Below are positions 20,551 through 30,406 of a stretch of 64,000 bases of DNA, piece by piece. The notes below the pieces were generated by a model. That model made no database searches, was not told where the DNA came from, and worked only from the letters and a program-made list of their open reading frames with translations. The position numbers and the translations under genes were made by a program. This stretch comes from Xanthobacter tagetidis (lineage in GTDB: Bacteria > Pseudomonadota > Alphaproteobacteria > Rhizobiales > Xanthobacteraceae). Where the stretch lies: contig NZ_RCTF01000005.1 of assembly GCF_003667445.1 (NCBI RefSeq), forward strand, positions 124,001 to 188,000, written 5' to 3'. Position 1 is the first letter of the stretch. The number at the start of each line of letters is the position of its first letter.

Positions 20551-21570
20551 TCAGATCCAGCGCAGGCGCTTGAAGGCCCAGAACATCAAGGCGCCGATGG
20601 CGAGCAGGATCAGGCTGACGATCCAGAAGCCCTCGCCATTGTCCGACCCCGGTATGCCGCCGACATTCATGCCGAACATGCCCGAGACCAGCGTCAGCGG
20701 CGCGAACACCACCGTCACCACGGCCAGCACCAGCATGGACTGGTTCATCTGCTCGGCGCGCCGATCCACCATCTGATCGCGGATCACGGCGGCGCGCTCG
20801 CGCACGCTGTCGAGCTCCTCGCTGAAGCGGGTCACGCGGTCGGCGGCATCGCGCAGCCGGTTGCGGTCCTTGGGGCCGAGCCAGGCGTCGTCCTCCAGCG
20901 AGAAATGGTTCAGCGCCTCGCGCTGCGGCGCGATATGGCGGCGCAGCTTGATGGCCACCCGCCGCATCACCGCGAGCTTCGGCAGCAGGTCGGAGACCTG
21001 GATCGCCTCCACCTGGTCCTCAAGTTCGTCGGCATCGTCGGTGAGCGCCGTGACCACCGCGTCGAGCCGCTCCACCAGCCTTGTCGCGAGTTCCGCCACG
21101 AACTCGCCCTGGGTGCGCGGGCAGCGCCCGCGGCCGAGCGCGTCCTCGAAGTCCTCCACGGCCGAGAGCGGCTCGTGCTGCACGGAAACGATGCGCGACG
21201 TGTCGACCCACAGATGGACCGTGACCACGTCCTCCGGCAGCGCGTTGCGGTAGAGGTTGACGCCGCGCAGGGAGAGCAGCGCCCCCTCCGTGAAGACGGC
21301 GCAGCGCGGCCGGGCCTGGTCCTCCAGCAGGGATTCGATCACCGAGGTGTCGAGCCCGCTTGCCTGGCGCAGCCATTCCTCCTTCATCCGGTCCATGCGC
21401 CGGAAATGGAGCCAGACGAAGCCCTCGGGCGGCGGCGCCACCGCCTCCTCCCAGGAGAGGCGGCGGCCGCCCCCCTTGCCGTCGAGCCACCAGATGGAGA
21501 TGAGCCCCTGGGTGTCATTCCTGTCCATGCTGCCCGCCGCCTGCCCCGCCTGTGCGGGGCGCCCGATCAT
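20551..21570 (-). CDS. zntB: CorA-family metal transporter, ZntB-like
   Basis: 339-residue inner-membrane transporter, long soluble N-terminal domain and two C-terminal helices (about residues 277-300 and 312-332). The signature between them is GMFGMNVGGIPG; the GMN motif followed by VGG-P fits ZntB rather than Mg-type CorA. It moves divalent cations, probably zinc. ATG 21570 has GAGGAAGG upstream; MDRND at 21528 is an alternative start. Confidence 0.85.
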   Translation of the reverse strand: MIGRPAQAGQAAGSMDRNDTQGLISIWWLDGKGGGRRLSWEEAVAPPPEGFVWLHFRRMDRMKEEWLRQASGLDTSVIESLLEDQARPRCAVFTEGALLSLRGVNLYRNALPEDVVTVHLWVDTSRIVSVQHEPLSAVEDFEDALGRGRCPRTQGEFVAELATRLVERLDAVVTALTDDADELEDQVEAIQVSDLLPKLAVMRRVAIKLRRHIAPQREALNHFSLEDDAWLGPKDRNRLRDAADRVTRFSEELDSVRERAAVIRDQMVDRRAEQMNQSMLVLAVVTVVFAPLTLVSGMFGMNVGGIPGSDNGEGFWIVSLILLAIGALMFWAFKRLRWI

Positions 21571-21622
21571 CCCGCCTTCCTCGCACGATTGCGCGACACC
21601 CGGAAGGCAGTCCGGCGCAGGC

Positions 21623-23044
21623 TCAGCCGAGCGCCTGGAGGATGCGCACCCAGCTCCGGGTGCCCTTGTGGAACGACGTCACGTCATACTTTTCGTTGGG
21701 CGAGTGGATGCGGTCGTCGTCGAGCGCAAACCCGATCAGCAGCGTGTCGATGCCGAGGCGGCTCTTGAACTGGCCGACGATGGGAATGGAGCCGCCCGAA
21801 CCCACCATCACCGGCGCGATGCCCCACTCCTCCTCAAGCGCGTGCGCCGCATGGGCGAGGTCGGCGCTCGCGGGGTCCACGAGGAAGGCGCGGCTGCCGT
21901 GGCCACCGGAGAAGGTGACACTGCAATCGGCCGGAAGCCGATCCCGCACGAACGCCTCGAACGCCTTGGCGATCCGCGACGGGTCCTGGTCCGCCACGAG
22001 GCGGAACGAGATCTTCGCCGTGGCCTTCGCCGGGATGATGGTCTTGGCCCCCTCCCCCGTATAGCCGCCGAAGATGCCGTTCACCTCCAGGGTGGGGCGG
22101 GACTGGATCTGCTCGATCAGCATGCGGTCGCGCTCGCCCGCCGGCACCGAGAGGCCCACCGGCTTCAGGAATTCGTCCGGCCCGAGGTCGAGCCGCGCCC
22201 AGGCGTCGCGCACCTCCTGCGGCATCTCCCGCACCGCATCGTAGAAGCCGGGAATGGTGACGCGCCCGTCCGCATCGCGCGCGGCCGCGAGGATGTCGGC
22301 CAGCACGTGGATTGGATTGCGCGCCGCCCCGCCATAGAGGCCGGAATGCAGGTCCCGCGACGGCCCGTGGACCGTGACCTCCATCGAGAGGATGCCGCGC
22401 AGCGAGGTGGTGATGGAGGGCGTGGTGGGGTTCCACATGCCGGTGTCGCAGACGAGCGCGATATCCGCCTTCAGGCGGTCCGCCTCGGCGGCGAAGAAGC
22501 CCCCAAGGCTCGGCGAGCCGCACTCCTCCTCGCCTTCCAGGAACACCGTGATGTCCACCGGCGGCGCGCCGCCTGCGGTGCGGAAGGCCCTCAGCGCCTC
22601 CAGGAAGGTGAGCACCTGGCCCTTGTCGTCGCTGGCGCCGCGGCCGACGATGGTGCGCCGGCCGTCCGCCCCGGCGCCGAAGCGCGGCTCGAAGGGCGGC
22701 GTCTCCCACAGCTCCAGCGGGTCCACCGGCTGCACGTCGTAATGTCCGTAGAACAGCACCCGCCGCGCCGCGCCGGTGTCGGTGCGCGCCACCACCATCG
22801 GGTGGCCCGTGGTGGGAATGACGGCGGCCGAGAGCCCCAGTTCCTCCAGCGTCCCTGCGGCCCATTCGGCGGCCGCCCGGCAGGCGTCCTCGTAGGCGGG
22901 ATCGGTGGAGATGGAGGGAATGCGCAGATAGTCGAACAGCCGCGCCAGCGCGGCGTCGAGCCCCGCATCGACCGCATCCAGGGCCTTGCGCTGCAGGCCC
23001 TCCCCGGAAAGTCCGTCCCGCATTCCCGCGCCGCTCGCCGCCAT
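21623..23044 (-). CDS. M20 family metallopeptidase (dipeptidase)
   Basis: 473-residue cytoplasmic zinc dipeptidase/acetylated-peptide hydrolase. The di-zinc site is visible: H and D in GHYDVQPVDP, D in GRGASDDKGQ, E-E in EGEEECGSPS, D in VCDTGMW and the C-terminal H in RIHSPNEKYD. The dimerisation-domain motif SRDLHSGLYGG is present. I chose ATG 23044 because GGGGAGG sits 6 bases upstream; a longer frame to 23185 adds Arg-rich sequence unlike the family. Confidence 0.9.
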   Translation of the reverse strand: MAASGAGMRDGLSGEGLQRKALDAVDAGLDAALARLFDYLRIPSISTDPAYEDACRAAAEWAAGTLEELGLSAAVIPTTGHPMVVARTDTGAARRVLFYGHYDVQPVDPLELWETPPFEPRFGAGADGRRTIVGRGASDDKGQVLTFLEALRAFRTAGGAPPVDITVFLEGEEECGSPSLGGFFAAEADRLKADIALVCDTGMWNPTTPSITTSLRGILSMEVTVHGPSRDLHSGLYGGAARNPIHVLADILAAARDADGRVTIPGFYDAVREMPQEVRDAWARLDLGPDEFLKPVGLSVPAGERDRMLIEQIQSRPTLEVNGIFGGYTGEGAKTIIPAKATAKISFRLVADQDPSRIAKAFEAFVRDRLPADCSVTFSGGHGSRAFLVDPASADLAHAAHALEEEWGIAPVMVGSGGSIPIVGQFKSRLGIDTLLIGFALDDDRIHSPNEKYDVTSFHKGTRSWVRILQALG

Positions 23045-23338
23045 CTGCGCCTCCCCGCACCGGCAGCCTGATGCCGCCGGCGCACGCGCGGATGCTGGCC
23101 GCGAAGAGCGCACCATGCAAGCGCGACGTTCACGCAGGCGCGGCCGCCCTCCCGACGCCGGCCCGCAGGCAGCCGGGCGCGCCATCCCGTCCGCCGATCA
23201 TGCGCGGGTGGTCGCCCGCATGCCGGATGCTCCGGCACGAGAGAGGTGTGGTGCCGCGCCGGCCAAAGGCCGTCGGAGGCGGGAAGCCCCTTCGCAATAG
23301 CGGCGTCAAGAAAGGGCCGGCGCGCCGGCCCGGGAGAG

Positions 23339-23773
23339 TCAGCCGGCCTCGGCGAGGCCTGCCATCTCCGGCTTCAAGACCGATAAAGACGGCCGGGCGG
23401 CACGCCGTGCACGCTGCAACACCGAGCCGATGCGCCGGTAGAGCAGGCGCGGCTGCAGCGGGGCCGCGAGGCCCGCGTCGTAGCCGGCGCGGCCGGCAGA
23501 CCGCGCGACCATCGTCGCAGCGACCTCCAGGATCAGGATCGCCGGCACGCTGCCGCCGTCGCGAAACGGATTTTCCGGCACCTTGTCGGCATCGTCGACC
23601 TGCACCACGAGTACGTCGATCATGCCAGTACCCGCGGGAGGCTGGATCTCCTCGAAGCTCGATGCCTCGACGACCGCCCCCACCCCGAAGGCCGTCAAAG
23701 CTTGCCGGGTCGCCTGGCGGCGCTCGGCATCCGAATCCACGAGAAGAATGCGGGCAGTTGGTAACACCTTCAT
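23339..23773 (-). CDS. Receiver-domain-like protein (stand-alone, degenerate)
   Basis: 144 residues with a CheY-like N-terminal pattern: ARILLVDSDAERRQATRQAL gives the first strand and acidic pocket, and MIDVLVVQVDD takes the place of the phospho-acceptor strand. The usual Asp is not clearly placed and the conserved Lys is not evident, so phosphorylation is doubtful. No output domain. ATG 23773 (MKVLPTARILL) is chosen with GGAG upstream. Confidence 0.6.
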   Translation of the reverse strand: MKVLPTARILLVDSDAERRQATRQALTAFGVGAVVEASSFEEIQPPAGTGMIDVLVVQVDDADKVPENPFRDGGSVPAILILEVAATMVARSAGRAGYDAGLAAPLQPRLLYRRIGSVLQRARRAARPSLSVLKPEMAGLAEAG

Positions 23774-24047
23774 GGGGCGCTCCAATTTGGAGGCACGTCT
23801 GGTCCGCAACTAAGCCAGGCGTGCGGCGTTGAGCAGCTCCGGCCGACACGACCCCGCAATCGTATCGACTCGCTCCTGAAAATAGCGGCACCGGGGAACC
23901 GAAGCAACCACCGACATTGGGCCTAAGACCAATATCCACCTGCCGCAGCGTGATTTTTGACCGGTCGGCAATGCGCGCGTCTGCCGCTGGCGGGCATCGC
24001 CGCCGGCCGGCCCGGGCGGCCGGAGCCGCGCCGCCTGCCCTATGACG

Positions 24048-25652
24048 TCAGCGCTTGATGTTGCCGAGGATGCCGCGAAGGATGGCGCGGGTGAGCTGCG
24101 TGCCGACCTGCGTCGCCACCGTGCGCGCCACCTGGCGCACCACCACCTCGGTGGTCGACATGCGGGTCGAGGCGCGCGGCGTCCCCTTGGCGCCGCCCGG
24201 CGCCGGAGCCGGCGTGCCGGTGCCGAGCACGCTGTCGAGGATGCCGCCCAGGAGCCCGCCGCCGCCGGCGGACGCCTCGGCCGGCGGCTGCATCTTCTGC
24301 TCCGCGCGCTGCTGGAGCTTCTCGAACGCGCTCTCCCGGTCCACCGACTGGTCATAGACATGGCCCACCGGGCTCTTCGCCATGATGGCGGCGCGCTCGG
24401 CCTCGGTGATCGGCCCGACGCGGGCGGAGGGCGGGCGGATCAGCGTGCGCTCCACCATGGACGGCACGCCGTTGCCCTCCAGCATGGAGACCAGCGCCTC
24501 GCCCTTGCCCAGCTCCATGATGACCTTGGCCGTTTCGAGGTCGGGATTGGGGCGGAAGGTCTCCGCCGCCGCCCGCACCGCCTTCTGGTCACGCGGCGTG
24601 AAGGCCCGCAAGGCGTGCTGCACCCGGTTGCCGAGCTGGGCGAGCACGCTCTCCGGCACGTCGAGCGGGTTCTGGGTGACGAAATAGACGCCGACGCCCT
24701 TGGAGCGGATCAGCCGCACCACCTGCTCCACCTTGTCGAGCAGCACCTTCGGCGCCTCGTCGAACAACAGGTGCGCCTCGTCGAAGAAGAACACCAGCTT
24801 CGGCTTCTCCGGGTCGCCCACCTCCGGCAGCTGCTCGAACATCTCGGAGAGGAGCCAAAGCAGGAAGCAGGCATAAAGGCGCGGCGCGCCCATGAGCTTG
24901 TCGGCGGCGAGGATGGAGACGGTGCCGTAGCCCGAGCGGTCCACCCGCATGAGGTCGGCGATGTTGAGCGCCGGCTCGCCGAAGAACTTGTCCGCCCCCT
25001 GGTTCTCCAGCACCAGAAGCTGGCGCTGGATGGCGCCCACCGTCTGCGGCGCCACGTTGCCGTACTGCGTGCCCAGCGTCGCGGCGTTCTCCGCGACGAA
25101 GGCGAGCAGCGCCCGAAGGTCTTTCAGGTCGAGCAGCAGCAGGCCCTGCTCGTCGGCGACCCGGAAGGCGATGTTGAGCACGCCCTCCTGGGTGTCGTTG
25201 AGGCCCATCAGGCGGGAGAGCAGCAGCGGCCCCATCTCGGAGATGGTGGCCCGGACCGGGTGGCCCTGCGCGCCGAACATGTCCCAGAAGATCACCGGGA
25301 AGCTGTCCGGCTGGTAGTCGATGCCCACCTCCTTGGCGCGCGCCAGGAGGAAGTCCTTCTCCGTGCCGGGCTCGGCGATGCCGGACAGGTCGCCCTTGAT
25401 GTCGGCGGCGAACACCGGGACGCCGGCGCGGGCGAAGCCTTCCGCCAGCACCTGGAGCGTCACCGTCTTGCCGGTGCCGGTGGCGCCGGTGACGAGGCCG
25501 TGCCGGTTGGCGAGGCGCAAAGTGAGGAACTCGTCCTTGGCGCGCTGGGCCTTGCCGGCGCCGATGAAGCTGCGGCCGAGATAGATCTTGCCGTCGCCGT
25601 CGGGGGCCTTCGGATCCAGGGCGGGGGCGGCCGGCTTCGGGGCGGCTGTCAT
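24048..25652 (-). CDS. DUF853 / HerA-like ATPase (YjgR type)
   Basis: 534-residue P-loop ATPase of the HerA/FtsK-related DUF853 family. Walker A is [18 protein letters not shown] and Walker B is [17 protein letters not shown]. The arginine-finger region [18 protein letters not shown] and a Gly-rich C-terminal tail are also typical. Role in the cell is unclear; members are sometimes called helicases. I chose ATG 25652 with GAGGA upstream. Confidence 0.9.
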   Translation of the reverse strand: MTAAPKPAAPALDPKAPDGDGKIYLGRSFIGAGKAQRAKDEFLTLRLANRHGLVTGATGTGKTVTLQVLAEGFARAGVPVFAADIKGDLSGIAEPGTEKDFLLARAKEVGIDYQPDSFPVIFWDMFGAQGHPVRATISEMGPLLLSRLMGLNDTQEGVLNIAFRVADEQGLLLLDLKDLRALLAFVAENAATLGTQYGNVAPQTVGAIQRQLLVLENQGADKFFGEPALNIADLMRVDRSGYGTVSILAADKLMGAPRLYACFLLWLLSEMFEQLPEVGDPEKPKLVFFFDEAHLLFDEAPKVLLDKVEQVVRLIRSKGVGVYFVTQNPLDVPESVLAQLGNRVQHALRAFTPRDQKAVRAAAETFRPNPDLETAKVIMELGKGEALVSMLEGNGVPSMVERTLIRPPSARVGPITEAERAAIMAKSPVGHVYDQSVDRESAFEKLQQRAEQKMQPPAEASAGGGGLLGGILDSVLGTGTPAPAPGGAKGTPRASTRMSTTEVVVRQVARTVATQVGTQLTRAILRGILGNIKR

Positions 25653-25846
25653 GGCATGTCCTCGCGCGTGTCGACGGTGGGGGATCAGGCGGCTGTTTTC
25701 GCCCGTTTCGGCAGACCTCGGCAAGCGCCTTGCCGCGGCGCGGACTCGCCGACGGCGCGCCGCGCCGTGCCGGGTGCCTTGCCGGATCGTCGCGCCGCCT
25801 TCAAATTCACCCCCTATCTCTGACGGCGCAGCGCCAGGGAGGCGAC

Positions 25847-26227
25847 ATGGATGAACTGCTGGACCGGCTGAAGGAGCGCGTCGGCCTCGCGCCCGACAGG
25901 GGGCGGGCGGTGGTGGCGATCCTGGTGCAGTTCCTTGCCCGGGAAGCTCCGGCGGAGGCGATGGCGCCGCTGATCGCCCGCCATGCCTGGATCGCCGAGC
26001 TTCAGGCGGGCCTCGCCGAGCCGGCGCCGCCGGCGGCCGCGAATCGCCATTTCGGCGGCATGGCCCGCCTGATGGATCTCGCCAACCGGATGATGGCGCT
26101 CGGCCTCACCATGGGCGAGGTGCAGGGCGCGGCGCGCGAGGTGGTGGCCTATGCCCGCGAGACCGCAGGCGCCGAAAGTGTGGACGGCGTGGTGAAGGCG
26201 ATCCCGGGCCTGCGCCAGTTCGTTTGA
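25847..26227 (+). CDS. Small conserved hypothetical protein
   Basis: 126 residues, soluble, mostly helical. Recognisable segments are [20 protein letters not shown] and [21 protein letters not shown] do not recognise a functional family, though the layout suggests a DUF found in this group. AGGGAGG ends 4 bases before ATG 25847. It is divergent from the DUF853 gene. Confidence 0.7.
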   Translation: MDELLDRLKERVGLAPDRGRAVVAILVQFLAREAPAEAMAPLIARHAWIAELQAGLAEPAPPAAANRHFGGMARLMDLANRMMALGLTMGEVQGAAREVVAYARETAGAESVDGVVKAIPGLRQFV

Positions 26228-26294
26228 CTTTCGCCGAGGTTGTGGGCCTCATCGTCGCGGCTCCGCTTGAGCCGTGCCATTGAGGGGGGAAATC

Positions 26295-26702
26295 ATGTCC
26301 TATCCCATCATCGACATCGAGGGCATCGGCCCGGTCATGGCCGAGAAGCTGAAGACGGCAGGCATCACCAACACCGGCGCGCTGCTCGACGCCGCGAAGA
26401 CGCCGAGGGACCGCAAGGCCTTGGCGGAAAAGGCCGGCATCGACGAGAAGCAGGTCCTCAAATGGGCCAACATGGCCGACCTGATGCGGATCAAGGGCGT
26501 CGCGGAGGAATATTCCGAGCTGCTCGAGGCCGCCGGCGTCGACACCGTGAAGGAACTGAAGACCCGCAACGCCGCCAACCTCACCAAGGCCATGGCCGAG
26601 GTGAACGAGAAGAAGAAGCTGGTGCGCCTCCTGCCCGCCGAAAGCCAGGTGGAGAAGTGGATCGCCCAGGCCAAGGAGCTGCCGCCGGTCCTCACCTACT
26701 GA
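26295..26702 (+). CDS. DUF4332 helix-hairpin-helix protein
   Basis: 135 residues. Two helix-hairpin-helix-like repeats are visible: IEGIGPVMAEKLKTAGI and the later LMRIKGVAEEYSELLEAAGV followed by VDTVKELKTRNAANL. This matches DUF4332, thought to bind nucleic acid or act as a scaffold. GGGGGGA precedes ATG 26295. Confidence 0.85.
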   Translation: MSYPIIDIEGIGPVMAEKLKTAGITNTGALLDAAKTPRDRKALAEKAGIDEKQVLKWANMADLMRIKGVAEEYSELLEAAGVDTVKELKTRNAANLTKAMAEVNEKKKLVRLLPAESQVEKWIAQAKELPPVLTY

Positions 26703-27202
26703 GCGGGGGCCATCCGGGAGCGGCCCGAGCGGCGGCGGTCGGCGCGGAGGGCATCCGGGCCGCGGCCCTGAGGGAGCGGCAATCCGGGGCGGCGCGTTCC
26801 CGCCGCCTCCTGTCCCATACCGGCCGTACCGCCCCTCGCACCCTGCGGGATCGAGCGCCTTCCGACCCCGGACCAGGATCGCGTCCGGTCCCGGAGGGCG
26901 CATCGTGCAGCGGAGCCCGGGGCCGGCCCCCCACGGGACCGGACAGACCGGACAGACCGGACCGTCACGAGATTGGCTCGGCCGGTTCAGGGCACCCGGC
27001 TTGGCGCGGCACCCCGCCCCGTCCGTCATCCGCCGCCGAAACTACGCAGCCGGCAGACCGGCGCGGGCCCGCACCCGGCATTCGGACAGCCGAAGGGCCG
27101 AAGGGTGGCCCGCGGGCCGAACGATCCCAAGGGCGCAGGATCACCGCGGTTCACCGGCCCGCCCTTGAAAAGCGCCGATGCTCCCCGTATGAGAGGCGTC
27201 GC
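26703..27202. other. Non-coding stretch before tRNA-Thr
   Basis: No supported gene on either strand. It holds a small tandem repeat of GGACAGACC (26937-26963) and, near its right end, the promoter-like boxes for the tRNA. Confidence 0.5.
27165..27193 (+). promoter_or_regulatory. Possible promoter of tRNA-Thr
   Basis: TTGAAA (27165-27170) and TATGAG (27188-27193) with 17-base spacing, ending 9 bases before the tRNA. Confidence 0.4.
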
Positions 27203-27278
27203 GCCGCGGTAGCTCAGCTGGTAGAGCAACGCATTCGTAATGCGTGGGTCGGGGGTTCGAATCCCTTCCGCGGCACCA
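27203..27278 (+). tRNA. tRNA-Thr (anticodon CGT)
   Basis: 76-base cloverleaf. Acceptor arms GCCGCGG and CCGCGGC, D arm with AGCTCAGCTGGTAGAGC, anticodon stem ACGCA/TGCGT around loop TTCGTAA (anticodon CGT, reads ACG, threonine), T arm GGGGGTTCGAATCCC with slight variation, and an encoded CCA end. Its 3' end is the integration site of the island. Confidence 0.95.
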
Positions 27279-27343
27279 TTTCACCATCCAAAAGCGTCCG
27301 AAAATGTCCGATATCGCTTTGATTTCAAAGCGATAGGCGCTCC
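27263..27343. repeat. attL (tRNA 3' end and flank)
   Basis: Matches 59117-59195 with scattered mismatches. The longest identical run is ACCATTTCACCATCCA. Both copies contain a palindrome of the form TATCGCTTTGA and TCAAAGCGATA (27312-27335 here). Confidence 0.75.
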
Positions 27344-27381
27344 TGACGTCCAGTCTGATCCCATCTCGTCCGCTTGAATCC

Positions 27382-27440
27382 TGTAGGCATGTAGGCAAGT
27401 TTGTAGGCGTCTCGATGCCTACAAAGGGAGCGTGCCTACA
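27382..27440. repeat. Cluster of TGTAGGC heptamers before the integrase (possible arm sites)
   Basis: TGTAGGC occurs at 27382, 27390 and 27402 in direct orientation, and its complement GCCTACA at 27417 and 27434, the last touching the integrase start codon. Two more copies, one with a mismatch, lie at 59035 and 59047 inside the other end. Spacing and position fit arm-type integrase or regulator binding sites. Confidence 0.55.
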
Positions 27441-28647
27441 TGGCGCTGACGGACATGGCGCTGCGCAATGCGAAGCCGCAGGACAAGCCATACAAGCTAT
27501 TTGACGGTGGTGGCCTCCATCTTCTCGTCAATCCGAGCGGCAGCCGAATCTGGCGTCTCGCCTACCGGTTCCTCGGCAAACCCAAGCAGATCTCGTTCGG
27601 CCCCTACCCCACCGTCTCTCTCGCCGATGCGCGCCAGAAGCGGGACGAAGCCAAGAAACTGCTGCTGGATGGCCAGGACCCGTCGACTGCCCGCAAGCTC
27701 GAGAAGGTCAACGCCACCATCTCCACAGGCAACACCTTCGCCCTGCTCGCAGCCGAATATATCGGGCGCCTGGAAACGCGAGAGTCCGCCAACGCCACCA
27801 TCAAGAAGAACAAGTGGCTGCTGGAGACGCTCGCCGGGCCGGCGCTTGGCAGCCGTCCCATCACCGAGATCAAGCCGGTGGAGGTTCTGGACATCCTGCG
27901 CCAGGTGGAGCGAAGCGGCCGCAGAGAATCGGCACGTCGCCTGCGCTCGGCCATCGGCAGCGTATTCCGCTATGCCATTGCCACGCTGCGGGCGGAAACG
28001 GACCCGACCTCGCCGTTGAAGGATGCCCTGGAGCGGCCGAAGGTCGTCCACCGCGCGGCTCTCACGGACCCTGTGGCCCTCGGCGGGCTGCTCAGGGCCA
28101 TCGATGAGTATGACGGCTGGCCCACCCTGCGGGCGGCGCTCCTGTTCACGGCGCTGACCTTCGCGCGGCCGGGCGAGGTGCGTGGCGCCCGGTGGAGCGA
28201 GGTCGACTTCGACAAGGCGTCTGGAACATCCCCGCCATCCGCATGAAGATGCGCCGCGCCCATATGGTGCCGCTGTCGCGCCAGGCGCTGGGCGTGCTCG
28301 ATGACATTCGCGCCTTCTCGGGCGCGAGCGAATTGGTGTTTCCCTCCATCCGGTCCAACAAGAAGCTGATCAGCGAGAACGGCATGAACTCGGCGCTGCG
28401 GCGCATGGGGTTCACGCAGGACGAGATGACGGCCCACGGCTTCCGAGCGTCCGCCAGCTCGATCCTGAACGAGCGTGGCCATTCGCCGGACGTGATCGAA
28501 GCGGCGCTCGGGCATCTGGACCAGAACGAGGTGAGGCGGGCCTACAATCGGGCCACCTATTGGCCCGAGCGCGTGCCGCTGATGCAGACCTGGGCGGACA
28601 TGCTGGATGAGTTCAGGAGGCTGAGACCGAGGCGGGACGCAGGCTGA
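27440..28647 (+). pseudogene. Tyrosine integrase (P4 type) with a frameshift
   Basis: Site-specific recombinase next to its tRNA target. The first part runs from ATG 27440: N-terminal MALTDMALRNAKPQDKPYKL and the GSRIWRLAYRF arm-binding domain, core-binding domain, and the first catalytic Arg in ARPGEVRGARWSEVDFD. After EVDFDKA the frame is lost near 28217-28221. The next frame continues exactly as expected (VWNIPAIRMKMRRAHMVPLS, then HGFRASASSILNERG, LGHLDQNEVRRAYNRATY) to 28647, including the catalytic His-x-x-Arg, His and Tyr. One missing G explains it. About 402 residues if repaired. Inactivated or a sequencing error. Confidence 0.85.
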
Positions 28648-28981
28648 GGCTATAAAAAATTATAGCCCAGTAAATCATTCAAAACATTGAATAAAAACGC
28701 AATATTATGACTGACGCTCAACATACATCTATCATTCACGACGTCGCGGAAACGGAGCTGCGGTGGGGGCGGACGTTGAGCAGTCCGAAGGCTGTCTCAA
28801 GGTAACTGTTGTCGTTGCGCCCGCGGCGTGTGATCTCGATCACGAGCGCCGAACGGTAAGCAGACCGTCCGAACTTCGCCCAAGGGATAACTAAGGAAGC
28901 GCGGAAAGCTTGGGTTGGAGACATCATCGCAGGTGTCATTCTCCAGGTGCGATGGAGTCCAGGAACCACGGACGGCCTCCA
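28648..28981. other. Gap after the integrase, with one hairpin
   Basis: A short stem-loop, GGCTATA and TATAGCC arms (28648-28667), follows the integrase stop without a T-run. The rest is AT-richer at first, then GC-rich. A 77-codon minus-strand open frame is not convincing. No gene supported. Confidence 0.45.
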
Positions 28982-29539
28982 TCATTCGCTCGCGGGGTGG
29001 GTCGGGTTGCGGCGCTGAAACAGGATTGCTCGGAGCCTGTCGGGTCCGATGGCGCGGGCCACGTGCTTGAAGGTGAAGAACGGAAGCAGTGACACGAAGA
29101 TGATCGCGCCCACGATCACGGTTCCCGCAAGCCCGCCGCCGCCGAAGGACGGTATGCCGGCCGCCAGGGTGCTGCCGTGGAACAGGCCGACCAGCACGCG
29201 TTCGATGACGTGCACGGTCATGAAGAGCGCGGTGCACAGCACGGCCTCGAAGGCGATCGTCGCCGCCACCGGAAGCCGCTGCAGCCAGCGGGCGACGTCG
29301 ACATACTCCGCCGCCAGCATCACCTTCGCGAGAATCAATGCGTTCAGGATCGCAAAGCCCTGGAACACGAAGACGTTTCCCGCCGACCGCTCGATCAGGT
29401 CCTGGTTCAGCACGAACAGGCCGAGGAGGACCCAAAGATACACGAACAGGATCAGGAAGCGCTTCAATTCCTGTGTGAGCCGCGTCGTCATGGAGTGGCG
29501 AGGCGGTGGTGGCGCCGGCTGCCGGAACGTATCGGCCAT
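28982..29539 (-). CDS. Hypothetical inner-membrane protein
   Basis: 185 residues with about four hydrophobic segments: FLILFVYLWVLLGLFVLN, a second near residues 50-70, a third around the EAVLCTALFMTVHVIERV stretch, and GTVIVGAIIFVSLLPFFTF. No functional family recognised. GGAG lies 7 bases before ATG 29539. It follows the carboxymuconolactone-decarboxylase-like gene on the same strand by 26 bases, so it is probably the last gene of that operon. Confidence 0.7.
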   Translation of the reverse strand: MADTFRQPAPPPPRHSMTTRLTQELKRFLILFVYLWVLLGLFVLNQDLIERSAGNVFVFQGFAILNALILAKVMLAAEYVDVARWLQRLPVAATIAFEAVLCTALFMTVHVIERVLVGLFHGSTLAAGIPSFGGGGLAGTVIVGAIIFVSLLPFFTFKHVARAIGPDRLRAILFQRRNPTHPASE

Positions 29540-29565
29540 GGAATACTCCAACTGTGTTGCGCGGC

Positions 29566-30303
29566 TCAGCCGCCATGCGCCGGACGCGCCAGTTCCTCGG
29601 CCAGGATGGCGACGCCGAGATTGCTCGCGGCGACGCCTTGCGCGACGCAGAGCTTCAGCACCTCCATGATCTCGGCCACGCTGGCGCCCGCCGCGAGCGC
29701 ACCATGGATATGCCGCCGCGTCCCGGGCGCGTACATGTGCCTGAAGGAGACATCGAAGGCGATGCTCAGAAGCTCGGTTTCCTTCGCCGTGAAGACGCCG
29801 GCGCTGTAGATGCCGGCGCCGGTCGCCATGAAGGCGTCCGTCCAGGCCGGGTCGAGCGCGAAGAAGGGGTCCCAGGCCTGGTTCCACTGGCCCAGCCTCT
29901 TCATGGCGTCGCAGGCCGGGGTCGGGGTTGCCGGATGCGACGGCAGTGCGGCTCCCGCCGCGGCCGCCTCTTCAAGCAGGATCGGCGCCCCGAGGCTGCA
30001 GGAATGGATCGCCATGACGGTCGCCATCTTGACGATGGTCATGAGTTCGTCGCGGCTCGCTCCGGCGGCCAGCGCGGCGCGCATGTGGCGGCGGGTGGCC
30101 GCCCCGTCGAGAGTGGTGCAGGCGACGCTGGTCGCGACGCAGACGAGCTCGACCATCCGCAGCGGCAGCACCTTGCCGCTCCAGGGGTCGGTGCTCATGG
30201 TGCGGCAGGCATCTGCCCAGGACCGGTCCCACGCCTCCAGCGTGGCCAGCGCGCCCGCATCCCACGGGCCAAGCGGAAGCTGATCCTCGTTCGGCTGGCT
30301 CAT
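29566..30303 (-). CDS. Carboxymuconolactone decarboxylase family protein, two-domain
   Basis: 245 residues made of two similar halves, each with the CMD/AhpD-like helical pattern (TRRHMRAALAAGASRDELMTIV and TRRHIHGALAAGASVAEIMEVL). The CxxC or ExxxCxxH redox motif of AhpD is not evident, so a peroxidase role is unlikely by sequence. ATG 30303 has GGAGG 6 bases upstream; an in-frame ATG at 30318 is weaker. It sits in a five-gene minus-strand group with VOC and BKACE genes, suggesting small-molecule catabolism. Confidence 0.82.
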   Translation of the reverse strand: MSQPNEDQLPLGPWDAGALATLEAWDRSWADACRTMSTDPWSGKVLPLRMVELVCVATSVACTTLDGAATRRHMRAALAAGASRDELMTIVKMATVMAIHSCSLGAPILLEEAAAAGAALPSHPATPTPACDAMKRLGQWNQAWDPFFALDPAWTDAFMATGAGIYSAGVFTAKETELLSIAFDVSFRHMYAPGTRRHIHGALAAGASVAEIMEVLKLCVAQGVAASNLGVAILAEELARPAHGG

Positions 30304-30406
30304 GTCGGCCTCCGTCATGCCTTGCTCTGGGTCGGGTATCGGACCGCACGGGGCGGTCCGCGGGGTGCCGCGCAGGACAGGTCCAAGCGGGTGCCGCCGG
30401 CTCGGC

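Noticed and set aside
28736..28969. 77-codon minus-strand frame after the integrase
   Set aside because: Some protein-like phrases (SALVIEITRRGRNDNS), but no start signal or recognised family.
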